This document shows positions 46,198 through 64,000 of a stretch of 64,000 nt of DNA, in pieces. The DNA comes from Pycnopodia helianthoides (taxonomy: Eukaryota; Echinodermata; Asteroidea; Forcipulatida; Asteriidae): contig CM063251.1 of NCBI GenBank assembly GCA_032158295.1, positions 15,079,757 to 15,143,756 of the forward strand, given 5' to 3'. The translations under genes and the position numbers were made by a program. Below the pieces are notes generated by a model. It was given only the letters and a program-made list of their open reading frames with translations, made no database searches and was not told the origin of the DNA. Every line of letters begins with the position of its first letter. Positions within the stretch are counted from its first letter, which is position 1.

Positions 46198-46500
46198 TCA
46201 CAGCCCAAGTTTTTTGCCAACCAAGGTTGGAAAACTATGGGAAGCCATAAATGCAAAGCAAAAACAGATAGACACAGTATGTAAAAATGTTACACAAATA
46301 GTCAAAAATAGTGTGGTCTGTTTTGTATTAATGTCACCTTTCAGGGTGGTTCGGGGATGGGTCTTTACCCTCTGATCTTTGACCTGTATGTTCACAACCC
46401 ATGATGAGGTCATGACTTTTGAAACTGCCCTGCTTGGAGTCGACCAGTTTACTGCATTTCCAGTGAGGAGGCTGTTATTGACAAAGACAAAAGACAAATT
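46198..46500 (-). CDS. Very tentative last exon of SAC3D1
   Basis: A phase-0 acceptor (TTGAACAG) opens a frame reading NLSFVFVNNSLLTGNA and WSTPSRAVSKVM that runs to a stop. It has the right phase and rough size, and STPSRAVSKV loosely recalls the 'PPxxSxxLVxxKL' end of SAC3D1. Its hydrophobic C-terminus does not fit, so this could be chance. Confidence 0.15.
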   Translation of the reverse strand, partial: NLSFVFVNNSLLTGNAVNWSTPSRAVSKVMTSSWVVNIQVKDQRVKTHPRTTLKGDINTKQTTLFLTICVTFLHTVSICFCFAFMASHSFPTLVGKKLGL

Positions 46501-46793
46501 CTGTTCAATCCCATTGTCTTATTTCAATTTTCCAACCAAAATGGGAACTAGTCCTCAAGGGTTCACTTAACTTTTAATTTTCAATACACTGGGAAAACAG
46601 ATGCTTAAAGAAAACATAATTTGTTTTGAAAATTTACAAAAAATATATTTAATTGGCAAGTGGCAAATGTACAACACAGACCTACAACATTGTACTTGCA
46701 GAAGAGAGAGGCAAAGGCCAACCAAAAGGGACTTTGTGCTGTGTTTTACCGTTTTCTATGGCACCAGTTTTCAATTAAAAACTGCTTTATTAA

Positions 46794-47065
46794 CACGTTG
46801 ACTGCCGCCTACGAGTATATTCGTAGTAACAGGTGTAACGGATTCTGCCACTACGAGTATACTCGTAGGGAATGAAAGGGCTTTGTATTGTTATTTAAAT
46901 ACACTGGCATCACTGAGCACGCAACACATATGCTTCTGGCAGTGGTGAGGACATACATCCTTAGAATGTGTATGTTCAATTTTTTTTGTGTATAGTAGCT
47001 ATTTGGTATGCACTGCACTTGGCAAATGGGAACGCCCTACGAATCTATGACCGGCAGTCAACGAG
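46794..47065. mobile_element. piggyBac-like MITE
   Basis: TTAA on both sides and ends CACGTTGACTGCCG / CGGCAGTCAACGAG, which resemble piggyBac-superfamily termini. Contains two internal palindromes, CTACGAGTATATTCGTAG and CTACGAGTATACTCGTAG. Confidence 0.75.
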
Positions 47066-47388
47066 TTAAAAACGTGTAACGCAGTTAAAACTGAATTGCA
47101 CATGTTAACATCAAAAATAAAACAAAAGTAATGAGTAGAAAGCGGAAACAATATTATTGAAGAAAAGATGAAACCAGCGGTCGAAACAACTGACAACAAT
47201 TTTCACACAAATGCTGAAATTTCCAGTTAGAAAATGTCAGATCCCTTTATGTTTCCTCACAGTTATCATTTTTTATTTATTTATTTTTTTTGGGGGGGGG
47301 GGGGTTCGACCCAAAATTTTTCAAAATTTACCCAGTAAGTTTCCCCTGTGATATATCACTTGATATTCGAAATATGAAGGTGATCCCT

Positions 47389-47655
47389 CTGCTGCCGCTT
47401 CCCAGGTTGTATGGTAAACTTGGGTGTAATCCCTACAGCAGTTACAGGTTGTATGGCTTCTGAGTGTCACCCCGAACAAAGATATTGACGAAATAGGGAG
47501 ACCGCCAACATGGGGCTGGATAGCACAGTTGGCCGAGCGCTGGCATGTTAACCTGGAGGTCGCTAGTCCAACTCTAGTTTATTTTTCTTTGTTCAACCCC
47601 AAATTATTTAAAATTTACCCACTCAGTTTCCCTTGTGGTTTATTACTTAATTATC
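47389..47655 (+). mobile_element. tRNA-derived SINE (type 1), long copy
   Basis: GAACAAAGATATTGACGAAA lead, GATAGCACAGTTGGCCGAGC (A-box region mutated), tail CAACCCCAAATTATTT and TTTCCCTTGTGGTTTATTAC. Confidence 0.75.
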
Positions 47656-47724
47656 AAATTAATAATGAATGTTACCTAAAAATAACAAATGATGTACCAT
47701 CTCTTTATGATATGTTTCTTGAAA

Positions 47725-48115
47725 ACTTGAGGATTGGAATGAATTTGCTCTTTCAAAATCCCACAATGTACCTTGTAAGTTGCCACTTACTTGAAGATTG
47801 GAATGAATTTGCTCTTCCAAAAACCCAACAATGTACCTTGTAAGTTGTCACTTACTTGAAGATTGGAATGAATTTGCTCTATCAAAAAACCCACAATGTA
47901 CCTTGTAAGTTGCCACTTACTTGAAGATTGGAATGAATTTGCTCTATCAAAAACCCCACAATGTACCTTGTAAGTTGTCACTTACTTGAAGATTGGAATG
48001 AATTTGCTCTATCGAAAACCCACAATGTACCTTGTAAGTTGTCACTTACTTGAAGATTGGAATTAATTTGTTCTATCGAAAACCCCACAATGTACCTTGT
48101 AAGTTGCCACTTACA
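47725..48115. repeat. 65-bp tandem repeat, about six units
   Basis: Period 64-65 bp; each unit has GATTGGAATGAATTTGCTCT, CACAATGTACCTTGTAAGTT and CACTTAC. A further unit lies at 48,476-48,540, separated by the pLTR copy. Each unit holds GTAAGT in both orientations. Confidence 0.92.
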
Positions 48116-48120
48116 AGGTC

Positions 48121-48166
48121 GGTCTCCTGACGATGACTAGAGCAAGCTAGTCGAAACGTTGAGACC
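48121..48166 (+). ncRNA. Hammerhead-ribozyme-like motif
   Basis: Order of parts: GGTCTC (stem I), CTGACGA (core), one extra T, GACTAG-AGCAAG-CTAGTC (stem II), GAAAC (core), GTT, GAGACC (stem I partner). ACGT across the core end is self-complementary and could form a dimeric stem III. The extra T beside stem II departs from the consensus, so activity is uncertain. Penelope-like elements are known to carry hammerhead motifs. Confidence 0.5.
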
Positions 48167-48475
48167 AAAAAGAACTCACTCCGCGGCAGTGCAGTTAATT
48201 ACGAGAAGTCCCCCCGATCCACAAAGCTAAAGTAGTAGTCCAGGCCGATTTCCTACCTCCCGCCCAGGTAGTAGTTAATAAGCAGGACAGTTCTTTTCAG
48301 AACTGAGAAGTCTCCCGAATTCCGAAAAATCTACTCCGCGGTAGTAGAATAAATAGCAAGACAAGTTCTCTAAAGAACAAATCTACACAGCAAGTAGACA
48401 TTTTTACACATGGTGTTACCGCAAACCGAATATATATTGATACCTCACCATGCAATGCCTCAAAACCCATATACT
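48121..48475 (+). mobile_element. Penelope-like terminal repeat (pLTR) inserted in the 65-bp array
   Basis: Begins with the hammerhead-like motif and ends ATGGTGTTACCGCAAACC, CACCATGCAATGCCTCAAAA. Monomers of the tandem array flank both sides, so it was inserted into the array. Confidence 0.7.
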
Positions 48476-48539
48476 TGAAGATTGGAATAAATTTGCTCTT
48501 CCAAAAACCCCACAATGTACCTTGTAAGTTGCCACTTAC

Positions 48540-48729
48540 TATAGTCTCTTCTCCTATGGAAGTACTCTTGTGGAAGGGCACACCTCCGTCATTGACTTGA
48601 AGCCCACATAATCCGCAGTACTCTTTCACGTCATGATCCGAGTCAAACACCAACCATTTGGACAAGACGCTCACTGGAAAGCGCAGATTTTTACTGCTGT
48701 ATGCTGTGTTAAGGATTCGAAGAGCTTGC
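48540..48729 (-). CDS. SAC3D1: SAC3D1 exon 8, donor inside a tandem repeat
   Basis: QALRILNTAYSSKNLRFPVS, then VFDSDHDVKEYCGLCGLQV and GGVPFHKSTSIGEETI, the winged-helix end of the SAC3 domain. The donor GTAAGTGG is the first base pair of a 65-bp repeat monomer. Alternatively the exon reads on through repeat sequence to a stop at 48,297. Confidence 0.85.
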
Positions 48730-51700
48730 CTGGAAAGTCCAAATATCTTAGTCTAGTCAGTATTCTTGTTCATATTTCTTAAGGTAAGGTCAGTCTTCTT
48801 CAGTTTGCATGCCAGTTCCAGGATACAGTGATTTAGTAGCCAGTAATTTTTGTTAAGCAATATTTTGCAAAAGTACAACAGAAACATCTTAAAGCAAGCG
48901 ACCAACATTGGTAATTTTGACCTTTCATTTTTTACCGCATGAGGGCGCTTTTAATGGAAAATTTCATGCATCACAATACAGTTTCATCTTATTTGAACTG
49001 CCTGTATGTTGTTTTCTTGTATCAGTTAGGAGAATAATCCAGGATAAAACTAACTGAGGTTTACTTTCTCTGGATCTGGTGTCCACATTCAATTTATCAG
49101 ACATCACAATGATTAAGAAAAAGGACATCATTTTTTGTTTTTACAAAATTACACATGGGGGTTTAGTTTCCTGACTTCTTACCATCTAGCCAGCCTGAGA
49201 TGACGATGAAGGGCACAGCTTTGTATGTAACCACATCGTGAGGCTAGTCTCCAGACTCGTAAGAAGTTACCTTGAAGGTGTGCACTGTGGATACGGAGGG
49301 CAAGCTGGATGCTGGGGCTCTGCCTATTGAAAAATTTAGAAAAATGAAATAAAATGTTGCAAAAATTGTTTGTTTTAATCATGGGAAATACTTCAGCTAT
49401 TAGAGAATTATTAGAAAAAAAACATTATTTACAAATTGTTGTCATCTCTTTGAATATCAGTTGTCCTAAAATAAAAAAGACTTATTTTAGTAAAACAATC
49501 AGAATATTTTGAGCCAATACTTGACGCAGCAACTGATTCATGTGCTTTTTTCTGAAGTTGTAGGAAAACTTTTTTTCAGAGATTATCTTCACAGAAAATT
49601 TTTTCAAAGGGGAAAGTACTTTTGAAAACACCTAGACTATCGCTAACTTCTTGCAGATAATCATCATGACTAACATCGGAATCCAGTACGACTAACCTGA
49701 CTCCATCGGGTAGAGAGTGTGCATGTCTCAAGGCCTCTGGTGATCCTGTCAAACAAGGAGGGAGAGAGCGACACAGGTTTAATGAGAATGAGGTTGAACA
49801 ATTTGTTCTGAAAACTGCAGATTATTTTCTGAAAAGTCTTGTGATCAACTTCAGCGGAAAGTATAAAGTAACTAAGAGAGGTTTGCGGTAACACCATGTT
49901 AAAATCTCTTTTGAGTAACTGTTGCCTTTGTGCATCACCGAGCCAAGACCAACTGATCGAAACGTTGAGTCGTTAACTACCGGTTCTTTTCAGAACCAAC
50001 AGTTACTCAAAAGAGATTTTAACATGGTGTTACCGCAAACCTCTCTTAGTGTTAGTTATATTCCCACCATGCAAAGCTTCAAATCCTACTTAAGTATAAA
50101 GTAGCACCAAAAGAGAAATAAGGTGTAACTCTGGGGGTGTGTGGGGGGGGACCTTGTGTGACTCGAGTTTTCCAAGGTACAACAAGATTCAACCCTTAGT
50201 TCAACCTCTTGTCTAAATTTCATTCCTCCTTCAGCTCATCCATTGTCAAGCATTCACTTCAAACAGACCAAATCATCCTGTGGAATGACTCAAGACTAAT
50301 CGCCAAGATGGACAGATGGCACCACAAAGAAGCCATAGACATCGTCAGACATGACACAGTACCACAAGACACCGGCATTGACCATCAGCAACATCCGGCA
50401 GCCACTAGTACTTAGCACACTCTACAAACAGACACCAAAATCATCCATGCATCGGTACACCCAATCTGTTCCACAATCCCAGCCAAGACTTCTTAAGCAC
50501 ACGCACACGTACAAGTGTGTAATGACCTCCAATCGTGGACCCTCCTTTGTTCAACTCTTTGTCCCGACAAACGTGGACCCCATTGTTTTCCTTTGTGATA
50601 GCAAACGTGGAACTATTGTCCCTTTTGTTGTAAGTCCTCGGTTTGAATGTCACTACAAACTCACACAAACACAGCCCTGTGTTACATGTACATACACTCT
50701 GTGGACATTCCTTTGTCTTGTACGCCAAAGAAAAATCATACTCTTCATCACTGATGAAAACACTGTGTGGACTTGTGTAAGTCCCTACATTATGTGTCCC
50801 TACCTTTTGTCTAGGTCCACACCTCGCGTGTGACGCTTTTAAACACATTTGTCGACCCGGTACAACCCATTGTTTGAATTTAGTTTTTCTTTGCCACGTC
50901 CCCACTGCTTTTGCACTTGAAAGCAAAGCAAGGATTCCTCACTCTTTTAAAACACCCAGATCGCTTTTGTTAAAGTCCTCAATTTCAACAGGTAGACACG
51001 CTCACACACACTCCAGCATTCTCCAACAGACGACCAGTGTGTACTGGTCGAATTGTTAATCAGAGCCAACACAACTCAAAATTTATCTTACATCAAATGG
51101 TGTTAACGCAACTTTTTATTAAGTCATTAACAAAGTTATTATTAAGTCATTAGACCCCTCGGATTGACCAAAATCTTGTTCAAACTCTTTGATTTATCAA
51201 TTCCCCCAAAAAGTAAAGACTGCTACTTTCCACTTACCGAGATTAAAGAGCAGATAAAGTGCCTCAAACTCCTCCCGGTCGGGGCTGGTGGCGCGGTCAT
51301 CTTTCTCAGCATCTTGGTACAAGACGAGGAGTCTCTTCAGACACTCTTGGGTGTGGTCGCTGTTGATCTTGCCGTCGAACCGAGACACCGGTTCCGTGCA
51401 TAGCCTGATGAGCGGAGGTTTTTAAAAGGAACACTAAAACTTAAGGAACTGTTTTCAGTATTTAGAAACAACACCGTTGGCAATTTGGCAGAAATACACA
51501 GGGAATATTGGTTGTATTTCTCAGCTGGATACGTTACTCATGAAAATTGAAATTTCTGGAAACCATACATTTTACAGACATCCTTGTTTGATAGTCATCT
51601 TTATTATCTGTGTACTTACTCTCTCATTCACATATTAAGGTATATCAGTGACCAATTTTGGCAAGACATTTTGTTTCACTTTTTTTTATTTAAGTTAACA

Positions 51701-53810
51701 CCCACTATTCTTACAACCTAATGTTTGATGTTTCAAGGAGGCAACAGAGATTCGTCTGTGTCCCTGGTCATTGCCGCCACGACCCTGGTCATTTCCAGAA
51801 CAAATATGTAATTCCCTCATAAAGGTGTCCTTTTCCCCCAAGGAAAAACTGTCTTGTCCCTACAAAAATGAAGGAACCGGGCCTGAATCCTGAATCAATT
51901 AACTTTGAACAACTTTATTTTAATTGCATTATTATTTATTTTTCTTTTGAAGTTCAGGCTACCTGTATCCAGAGTAGAGATGGAATCTCACTGCCAGCTC
52001 GAGGATCTGCATGTACTTCACCCCTCTGGCTCTTTGAATCACCAGGTCTTTCCTTATGCTGCGTGTTCGGTCAAATATGAAGTCGTACAGCGTCACAAAG
52101 GAGTGGTCACTTCTCTGTAACAGCCTGTCAGTCACAGGCAAAATTAAGGCATTGAAAGTCAAGGTGAAACCAACAATGAACTGGCGAGCAAAAGTAGTAT
52201 GCGATTAACCTCAAGTCGCTCGGTAATACAGCAAGGAGCTATCTTGAAACAATCACATGGGTTATTTAAAAACACTTCAATGTTTTACCACTCTCGTTGA
52301 TTTAGTAAACCGGAACATCCCCCCACCCCTGTAATGTTTTTAAAATTTTCAAAAGGACTCTATTGGAAAATGAGTGCATCACAATCCTCCTTGAAGAACC
52401 TCTTCAAAACCTACACAAAATTTACTCTGACAAGACTGGTACATTTGCATATTACCATAGAGAAAGAACTAAATTAATCAAAATCAGGCGAAGCCAATGA
52501 TGGCTTTCTTAGGATAGTTTGAGTATCTTATTCTTTGCACACACGCATCTTTCCGTCCGACATACTTATTTATCATGTAGTGCATAGTTTTCAGTAACAC
52601 CTCTGGAGGTCGTAGGTCAGAGGTAACGGCATCAGCTTTCCCTGCGGCTGGTCTCGAGTACTCTTTGATCATGGTCATGGAATTGGCATATGCGCTGGGA
52701 AAAAAGTATAAATAAATTAGTTAAGTTAATAATTGTTTTAATACCTCTCACAGAAATCCGACAGTGTTATTGATTATCGAATTGTTCAGGCCTTGAATTA
52801 CGCGGAGGCCACGGAAGCCATGGCCTCTGTTGCCCCTGGTCTTGGCCTTGGTGCCCCTTCACCAGTTTCCCATAGACTTTAAGATTTCCAATGGAAGTGC
52901 CCTTAGCAAAATGAAAGTGGCCTTGCCCACTCAAATATGAAATCCCACGCCTGATTGTTTTATCGGTTTAAAATATAATATAAGTCAAAATAAAATATAC
53001 ACTAGCTGCAATTAAATAGAGGCTGTGCGAGATAATAATAATAATAAAAACAACAATATCAATAATATTTATTGGACATCAGACCGTTTTGGATCAGTGC
53101 CAGGTGCAACCTCCAGCGGGTGAAGTCTCATCTGTAACTCCCGCCTGAAAAACAACACATCATATTTTAGGTTAGTTTTTTAGTATCAACTCGAATATGG
53201 AGGACATGGAGGATAAGGTATGTAAGATATTTTATGATCAAGAGTAAGCAAGTAATTTTTTTTTACTTCTATTGGTTTTCTCAACCAATTTTACTGAAAA
53301 TATCCTGCAAATTTTGTACACCATCCTTCCAAGTTCTTATTTGTAAATGTTTGTAACTAATATGACGGGACTTGACTTATTGTAATGTTATGTTATGTTT
53401 AGCCCCATGGCATGAACATGATGAATAAGGGCCAATCCACTTCGTATCACTCTCGAAAATCATTTGATTTTCACCAAAAATGTGTGATGTTTCAAAACAA
53501 ATTCCAGCAGTCCGGCTATCTACAAGGACATTGGCATTCGATCGGTAAGTCGAAAGACGAAAGAATAGGTTTGCAGTGGTGCTAGGGCCAAGGAAGGGTA
53601 CGGACTCGGAGTAAATTGTTATTGGGCTAATACGTTGAGCATGTTGAGTACAGCATATTCACTTCCACGATATATCATGATATGTGCCTAAACTTTCAGT
53701 TGTCAACATGTTGAATATTAAAAGCTCTGAGCTTACGTGTTCCTTTCTTTCTCTGGACACATGTCCGGACATCTCCCTACAATTTCGCTGTTTCTCACTG
53801 CATTTTCCAT
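48540..53810 (-). CDS. SAC3D1: SAC3D1: SAC3/GANP domain-containing protein, exons 1-8
   Basis: Eight exons on the minus strand join in phase to 324 codons: 53,737-53,810; 53,085-53,144; 52,566-52,694; 51,963-52,124; 51,238-51,404; 49,697-49,745; 49,183-49,323; 48,540-48,729. The N-terminus MENAVRNSEIVGRCPDMCPE has the SAC3/GANP signature 'G.C.DMCPE.ER..RE'. It is followed by KEYSRPAAGK, LYDFIFDRTRSIRKDLVIQ, FEALYLLFNLG and ALHRHL, all family landmarks. Human SAC3D1 is similar in length and order; it has been linked to centrosome duplication and belongs to the mRNA-export SAC3 family. The start is the first ATG in frame and has G at +4. The end of the protein (about 40 residues expected, with a 'LVxxKL' motif) is not confidently found beyond the GTAAGT donor at exon 8. 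If that donor is skipped, the frame runs through repeat DNA to 48,297. Confidence 0.9.
49183..49323 (-). CDS. SAC3D1: SAC3D1 exon 7
   Basis: SIQLALRIHSAHLQGNFLRV, then WRLASRCGYIQSCALHRHL; the 'AxxxGNxxRxFRLxxxxPYLxxCxL' region of SAC3 proteins. Confidence 0.92.
49697..49745 (-). CDS. SAC3D1: SAC3D1 exon 6 (49 nt)
   Basis: Short exon GSPEALRHAHSLPDGVR between TTTGACAG and GTTAGT. It follows 'FNLG' as in the family ('LGxxEALxxxLxLP'). Confidence 0.87.
49866..50095 (+). mobile_element. Penelope-like terminal repeat with inverted arms
   Basis: Arms at about 49,866-49,922 and 50,000-50,058 (GGTTTGCGGTAACACCATGT and complement). Between them lies a decayed ribozyme core (CTGATCGAAACGTTGAGTCG). 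Ends CACCATGCAAAGCTTCAAA. Confidence 0.7.
50209..50415 (+). pseudogene. Penelope-like element endonuclease C-terminal remnant
   Basis: Frame reads VKHSLQTDQIILWNDSRLIA, then KMDRWHHKEAIDIVRHD and PQDTG. This matches the end of the Penelope-like GIY-YIG endonuclease region ('EHxxxTGHxIxWxxxxxxxxxxRWxxRxxKEAxxIxxxxxxxNRDxG'). No Cys/His catalytic part or reverse transcriptase is present; clearly degenerate. Confidence 0.6.
51015..51115 (+). mobile_element. Diverged second Penelope-like terminal repeat
   Basis: CAACAGACGACCAGTGTGTA, CTGGTCGAATTGTTAATCAG and AACTCAAAA...ATGGTGTTAACGC align with the core, stem II and end of the repeat at 49,866. Heavily mutated. Confidence 0.45.
51238..51404 (-). 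CDS. SAC3D1: SAC3D1 exon 5
   Basis: FDGKINSDHTQECLKRLLVL, then DREEFEALYLLFNLG; the 'EFEALYLLxNLG' motif is conserved in SAC3 domains. Phase 1 donor GTAAGT. Confidence 0.93.
51963..52124 (-). CDS. SAC3D1: SAC3D1 exon 4
   Basis: FVTLYDFIFDRTRSIRKDLV matches the SAC3 'VYDFLFDRTRxIRxDLxxQ' core. I chose the upstream of two possible acceptors because it alone keeps the frame (KLLQRSDHS). Confidence 0.92.
52566..52694 (-). CDS. SAC3D1: SAC3D1 exon 3
   Basis: Acceptor TTTTTTCCCAG, donor GTATGT. Reads AYANSMTMIKEYSRPAAGK, then LRPPEVLLKTMHYMIN, the best conserved block of the family. Confidence 0.93.
52785..52965 (+). repeat. Dispersed repeat, 'GGCCATGGCCTCTGTTGC' type
   Basis: CAGGCCTTGAATTACGCGGA, ATGGCCTCTGTTGCC and GTTTCCCATAGAC are shared with 56,215-56,400 and in part with 51,755-51,800. 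Confidence 0.7.
53085..53144 (-). CDS. SAC3D1: SAC3D1 exon 2
   Basis: 60-nt exon after a TTTTTCAG acceptor. Reads RELQMRLHPLEVAPGTDPKR, like 'RExxxRLHxLEVxPG' in vertebrate SAC3D1. The donor GTCTGA is non-consensus but restores the phase needed for exon 3. Confidence 0.8.
53737..53810 (-). CDS. SAC3D1: SAC3D1 exon 1 with start codon
   Basis: ATG followed by 24 codons, ending in a GTAAGC donor with two bases of a split codon. It carries GRCPDMCPEKERN, the SAC3 entry motif. A different frame is longer here, but only this one splices in phase to the RELQMRLHPLEV exon. Confidence 0.88.
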
Positions 53811-53959
53811 GACTGACTTCGTTGACACTAATGACACTGACACTGACTGACACTAGTGACAGTGACAGAGCTACATGCACACAGTCAGACAGTAAACACT
53901 GTTTATCATGTAGTAAAAGGTAACCGGTGGCTGCGGCCTCGCTTGACTTGTACACAATA

Positions 53960-53976
53960 AGGTCAAAGTGAGGTCA
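53960..53976 (+). promoter_or_regulatory. DR5-type nuclear receptor element (AGGTCA, 5-bp spacer, AGGTCA)
   Basis: Two perfect AGGTCA half-sites in the same direction with a five-base spacer (aagtg), the layout bound by RAR/RXR in vertebrates. It lies in the shared promoter interval. Occupancy is not known. Confidence 0.6.
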
Positions 53977-54191
53977 CAGCTACTAGTTACCACTTAGAGT
54001 CGAGCTCTGAACAAAGTACTAGTGTAATAATCCCAAAACTCTTGAGGGCGCACTTTGACGAGACCGTAAAATCGTAAAATGAACACTGTGGAGTGTGTGG
54101 GCTGTGCAAGGAATTCGTGAGCTTGCCAAAGTTGGATAAAGAAAGCGAACTGTCAATTAGTTACTGCCAGTGTTAGTTAGTGCCTTTCTCT

Positions 54192-54212
54192 ATGGTTAGT
54201 GTTAATTACTAA
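54192..54212 (+). CDS. Six-codon upstream ORF of TSTD2
   Basis: ATG GTT AGT GTT AAT TAC TAA ends one base before the presumed TSTD2 ATG. If it is in the mature 5' leader it could limit initiation at the main start. Confidence 0.4.
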   Translation: MVSVNY

Positions 54213-54213
54213 A

Positions 54214-63579
<9,366 letters not shown>

Positions 63580-63659
63580 TGATGCAATGGAGGAGTCCTA
63601 CCTGGGCTAGTTTCATACATTATCTTAAGTTGTTGTTTTGGTTTTTTGATTGTATACTT

Positions 63660-63880
63660 GGTGCTTTCCAGAAAAAATTCCACTGGCTACTTGGGTGGGA
63701 TTTGAACCCATGACCCCCTGCCTTCTGAATGTCTTTACCAGTTGACCATCCAGTGTGCCCTGTGACGAGACAAGTTTGAATCCAGTTTGAATCCTGTTGT
63801 AGGAAATTTAACTGGCCTCTCATCACTGCTAGAGTGCAGAGGTTGTGGGTTCAAATCCTACCATTATAGCCTTTGTTTTC
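63660..63880 (-). mobile_element. tRNA-like SINE fragments
   Basis: GGTGGGATTTGAACCCATGA (minus B box) and, on the other side, GTGGGTTCAAATCC (plus B box). Two short tRNA-like pieces in opposite orientations. Confidence 0.4.
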
Positions 63881-64000
63881 TTTTTGGTGTTTTGGGGGGA
63901 ACTTTGTGGGACTCAAGGAAAGCATTGTGTCTTCTCACACATTGGTCTTAGGATTAAAAACTAAAATAGTATTCTTTCTTGCCAATTCAATACTTCATTT

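Larger units (their letters stand above)
53811..54213. promoter_or_regulatory. Bidirectional promoter region between SAC3D1 and TSTD2
   Basis: 403 bp separate the divergent start codons, so both promoters and 5' leaders must lie here, unless non-coding first exons exist. No TATA box is evident. Near the SAC3D1 side there is a (GACACT)n-like repeat, and near the middle a perfect AGGTCA direct repeat. Confidence 0.75.

Noticed and set aside
47725..48540. CRISPR-like array (regular repeats)
   Set aside because: Units are contiguous with no unique spacers and the genome is eukaryotic.
50351..50926. Two 160-codon frames on opposite strands
   Set aside because: They lie in the repeat-derived part of the Penelope-like relic, match no family and share words with 34.6 kb.
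53659..53955. 98-codon minus frame covering SAC3D1 exon 1
   Set aside because: A different frame there holds GRCPDMCPEKERN and is the only one that splices in phase to exon 2.

Overview
This window is animal nuclear DNA, AT-rich, with long introns, GT-AG splice sites and many dispersed repeats. The gene set (a CPAMD8-type thioester protein with a Kazal domain, SAC3D1, TSTD2) fits a deuterostome. The repeat landscape (TTAA-flanked MITEs, tRNA-derived SINEs, Penelope-like relics) makes me think of an echinoderm, most likely a sea star. That assignment is inference, not proof.

Three protein genes can be assembled exon by exon, and the reading phases join at every splice junction. (1) About 1,900-41,900, + strand: 34 exons of a CPAMD8-like member of the alpha-2-macroglobulin/complement family. 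The N-terminus lies left of the window. The 1,890 visible residues run through macroglobulin domains, a bait-like segment with a polybasic site, a farnesoic-acid-methyltransferase-like insert, a thioester domain (GCGEQ), a receptor-binding domain and a Kazal-like domain. They end in a long acidic tail. (2) About 48,540-53,810, - strand: eight exons of SAC3D1, a SAC3/GANP-domain protein. The last coding exon was not securely found. (3) From 54,214 to beyond the right edge, + strand: seven exons of TSTD2, a rhodanese-domain protein. SAC3D1 and TSTD2 are head to head, with 403 bp between start codons that must hold both promoters. That interval contains a perfect AGGTCA direct repeat with a 5-bp spacer.

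The rest is intron, UTR and spacer filled with repeats. There are several MITE families flanked by TTAA, including nested insertions. There are two or more tRNA-derived SINE families and a reverse-transcriptase fragment of a non-LTR retrotransposon (25.4-25.7 kb). A Penelope-like retroelement family is also present: terminal repeats carry a hammerhead-ribozyme-like core, and one degenerate copy sits inside SAC3D1 intron 5. A 65-bp tandem array (47.7-48.5 kb) ends exactly at a SAC3D1 exon and appears to supply its splice donor. An almost perfect 87-bp-arm hairpin lies at 45.7-45.9 kb.

The three genes show no common pathway. CPAMD8-like proteins are secreted or cell-surface, SAC3D1 proteins are linked to centrosome/mRNA-export families, and TSTD2 is a rhodanese-like protein of unclear role. 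No bacterial features, CRISPR arrays, rRNA or intact tRNA genes were seen.
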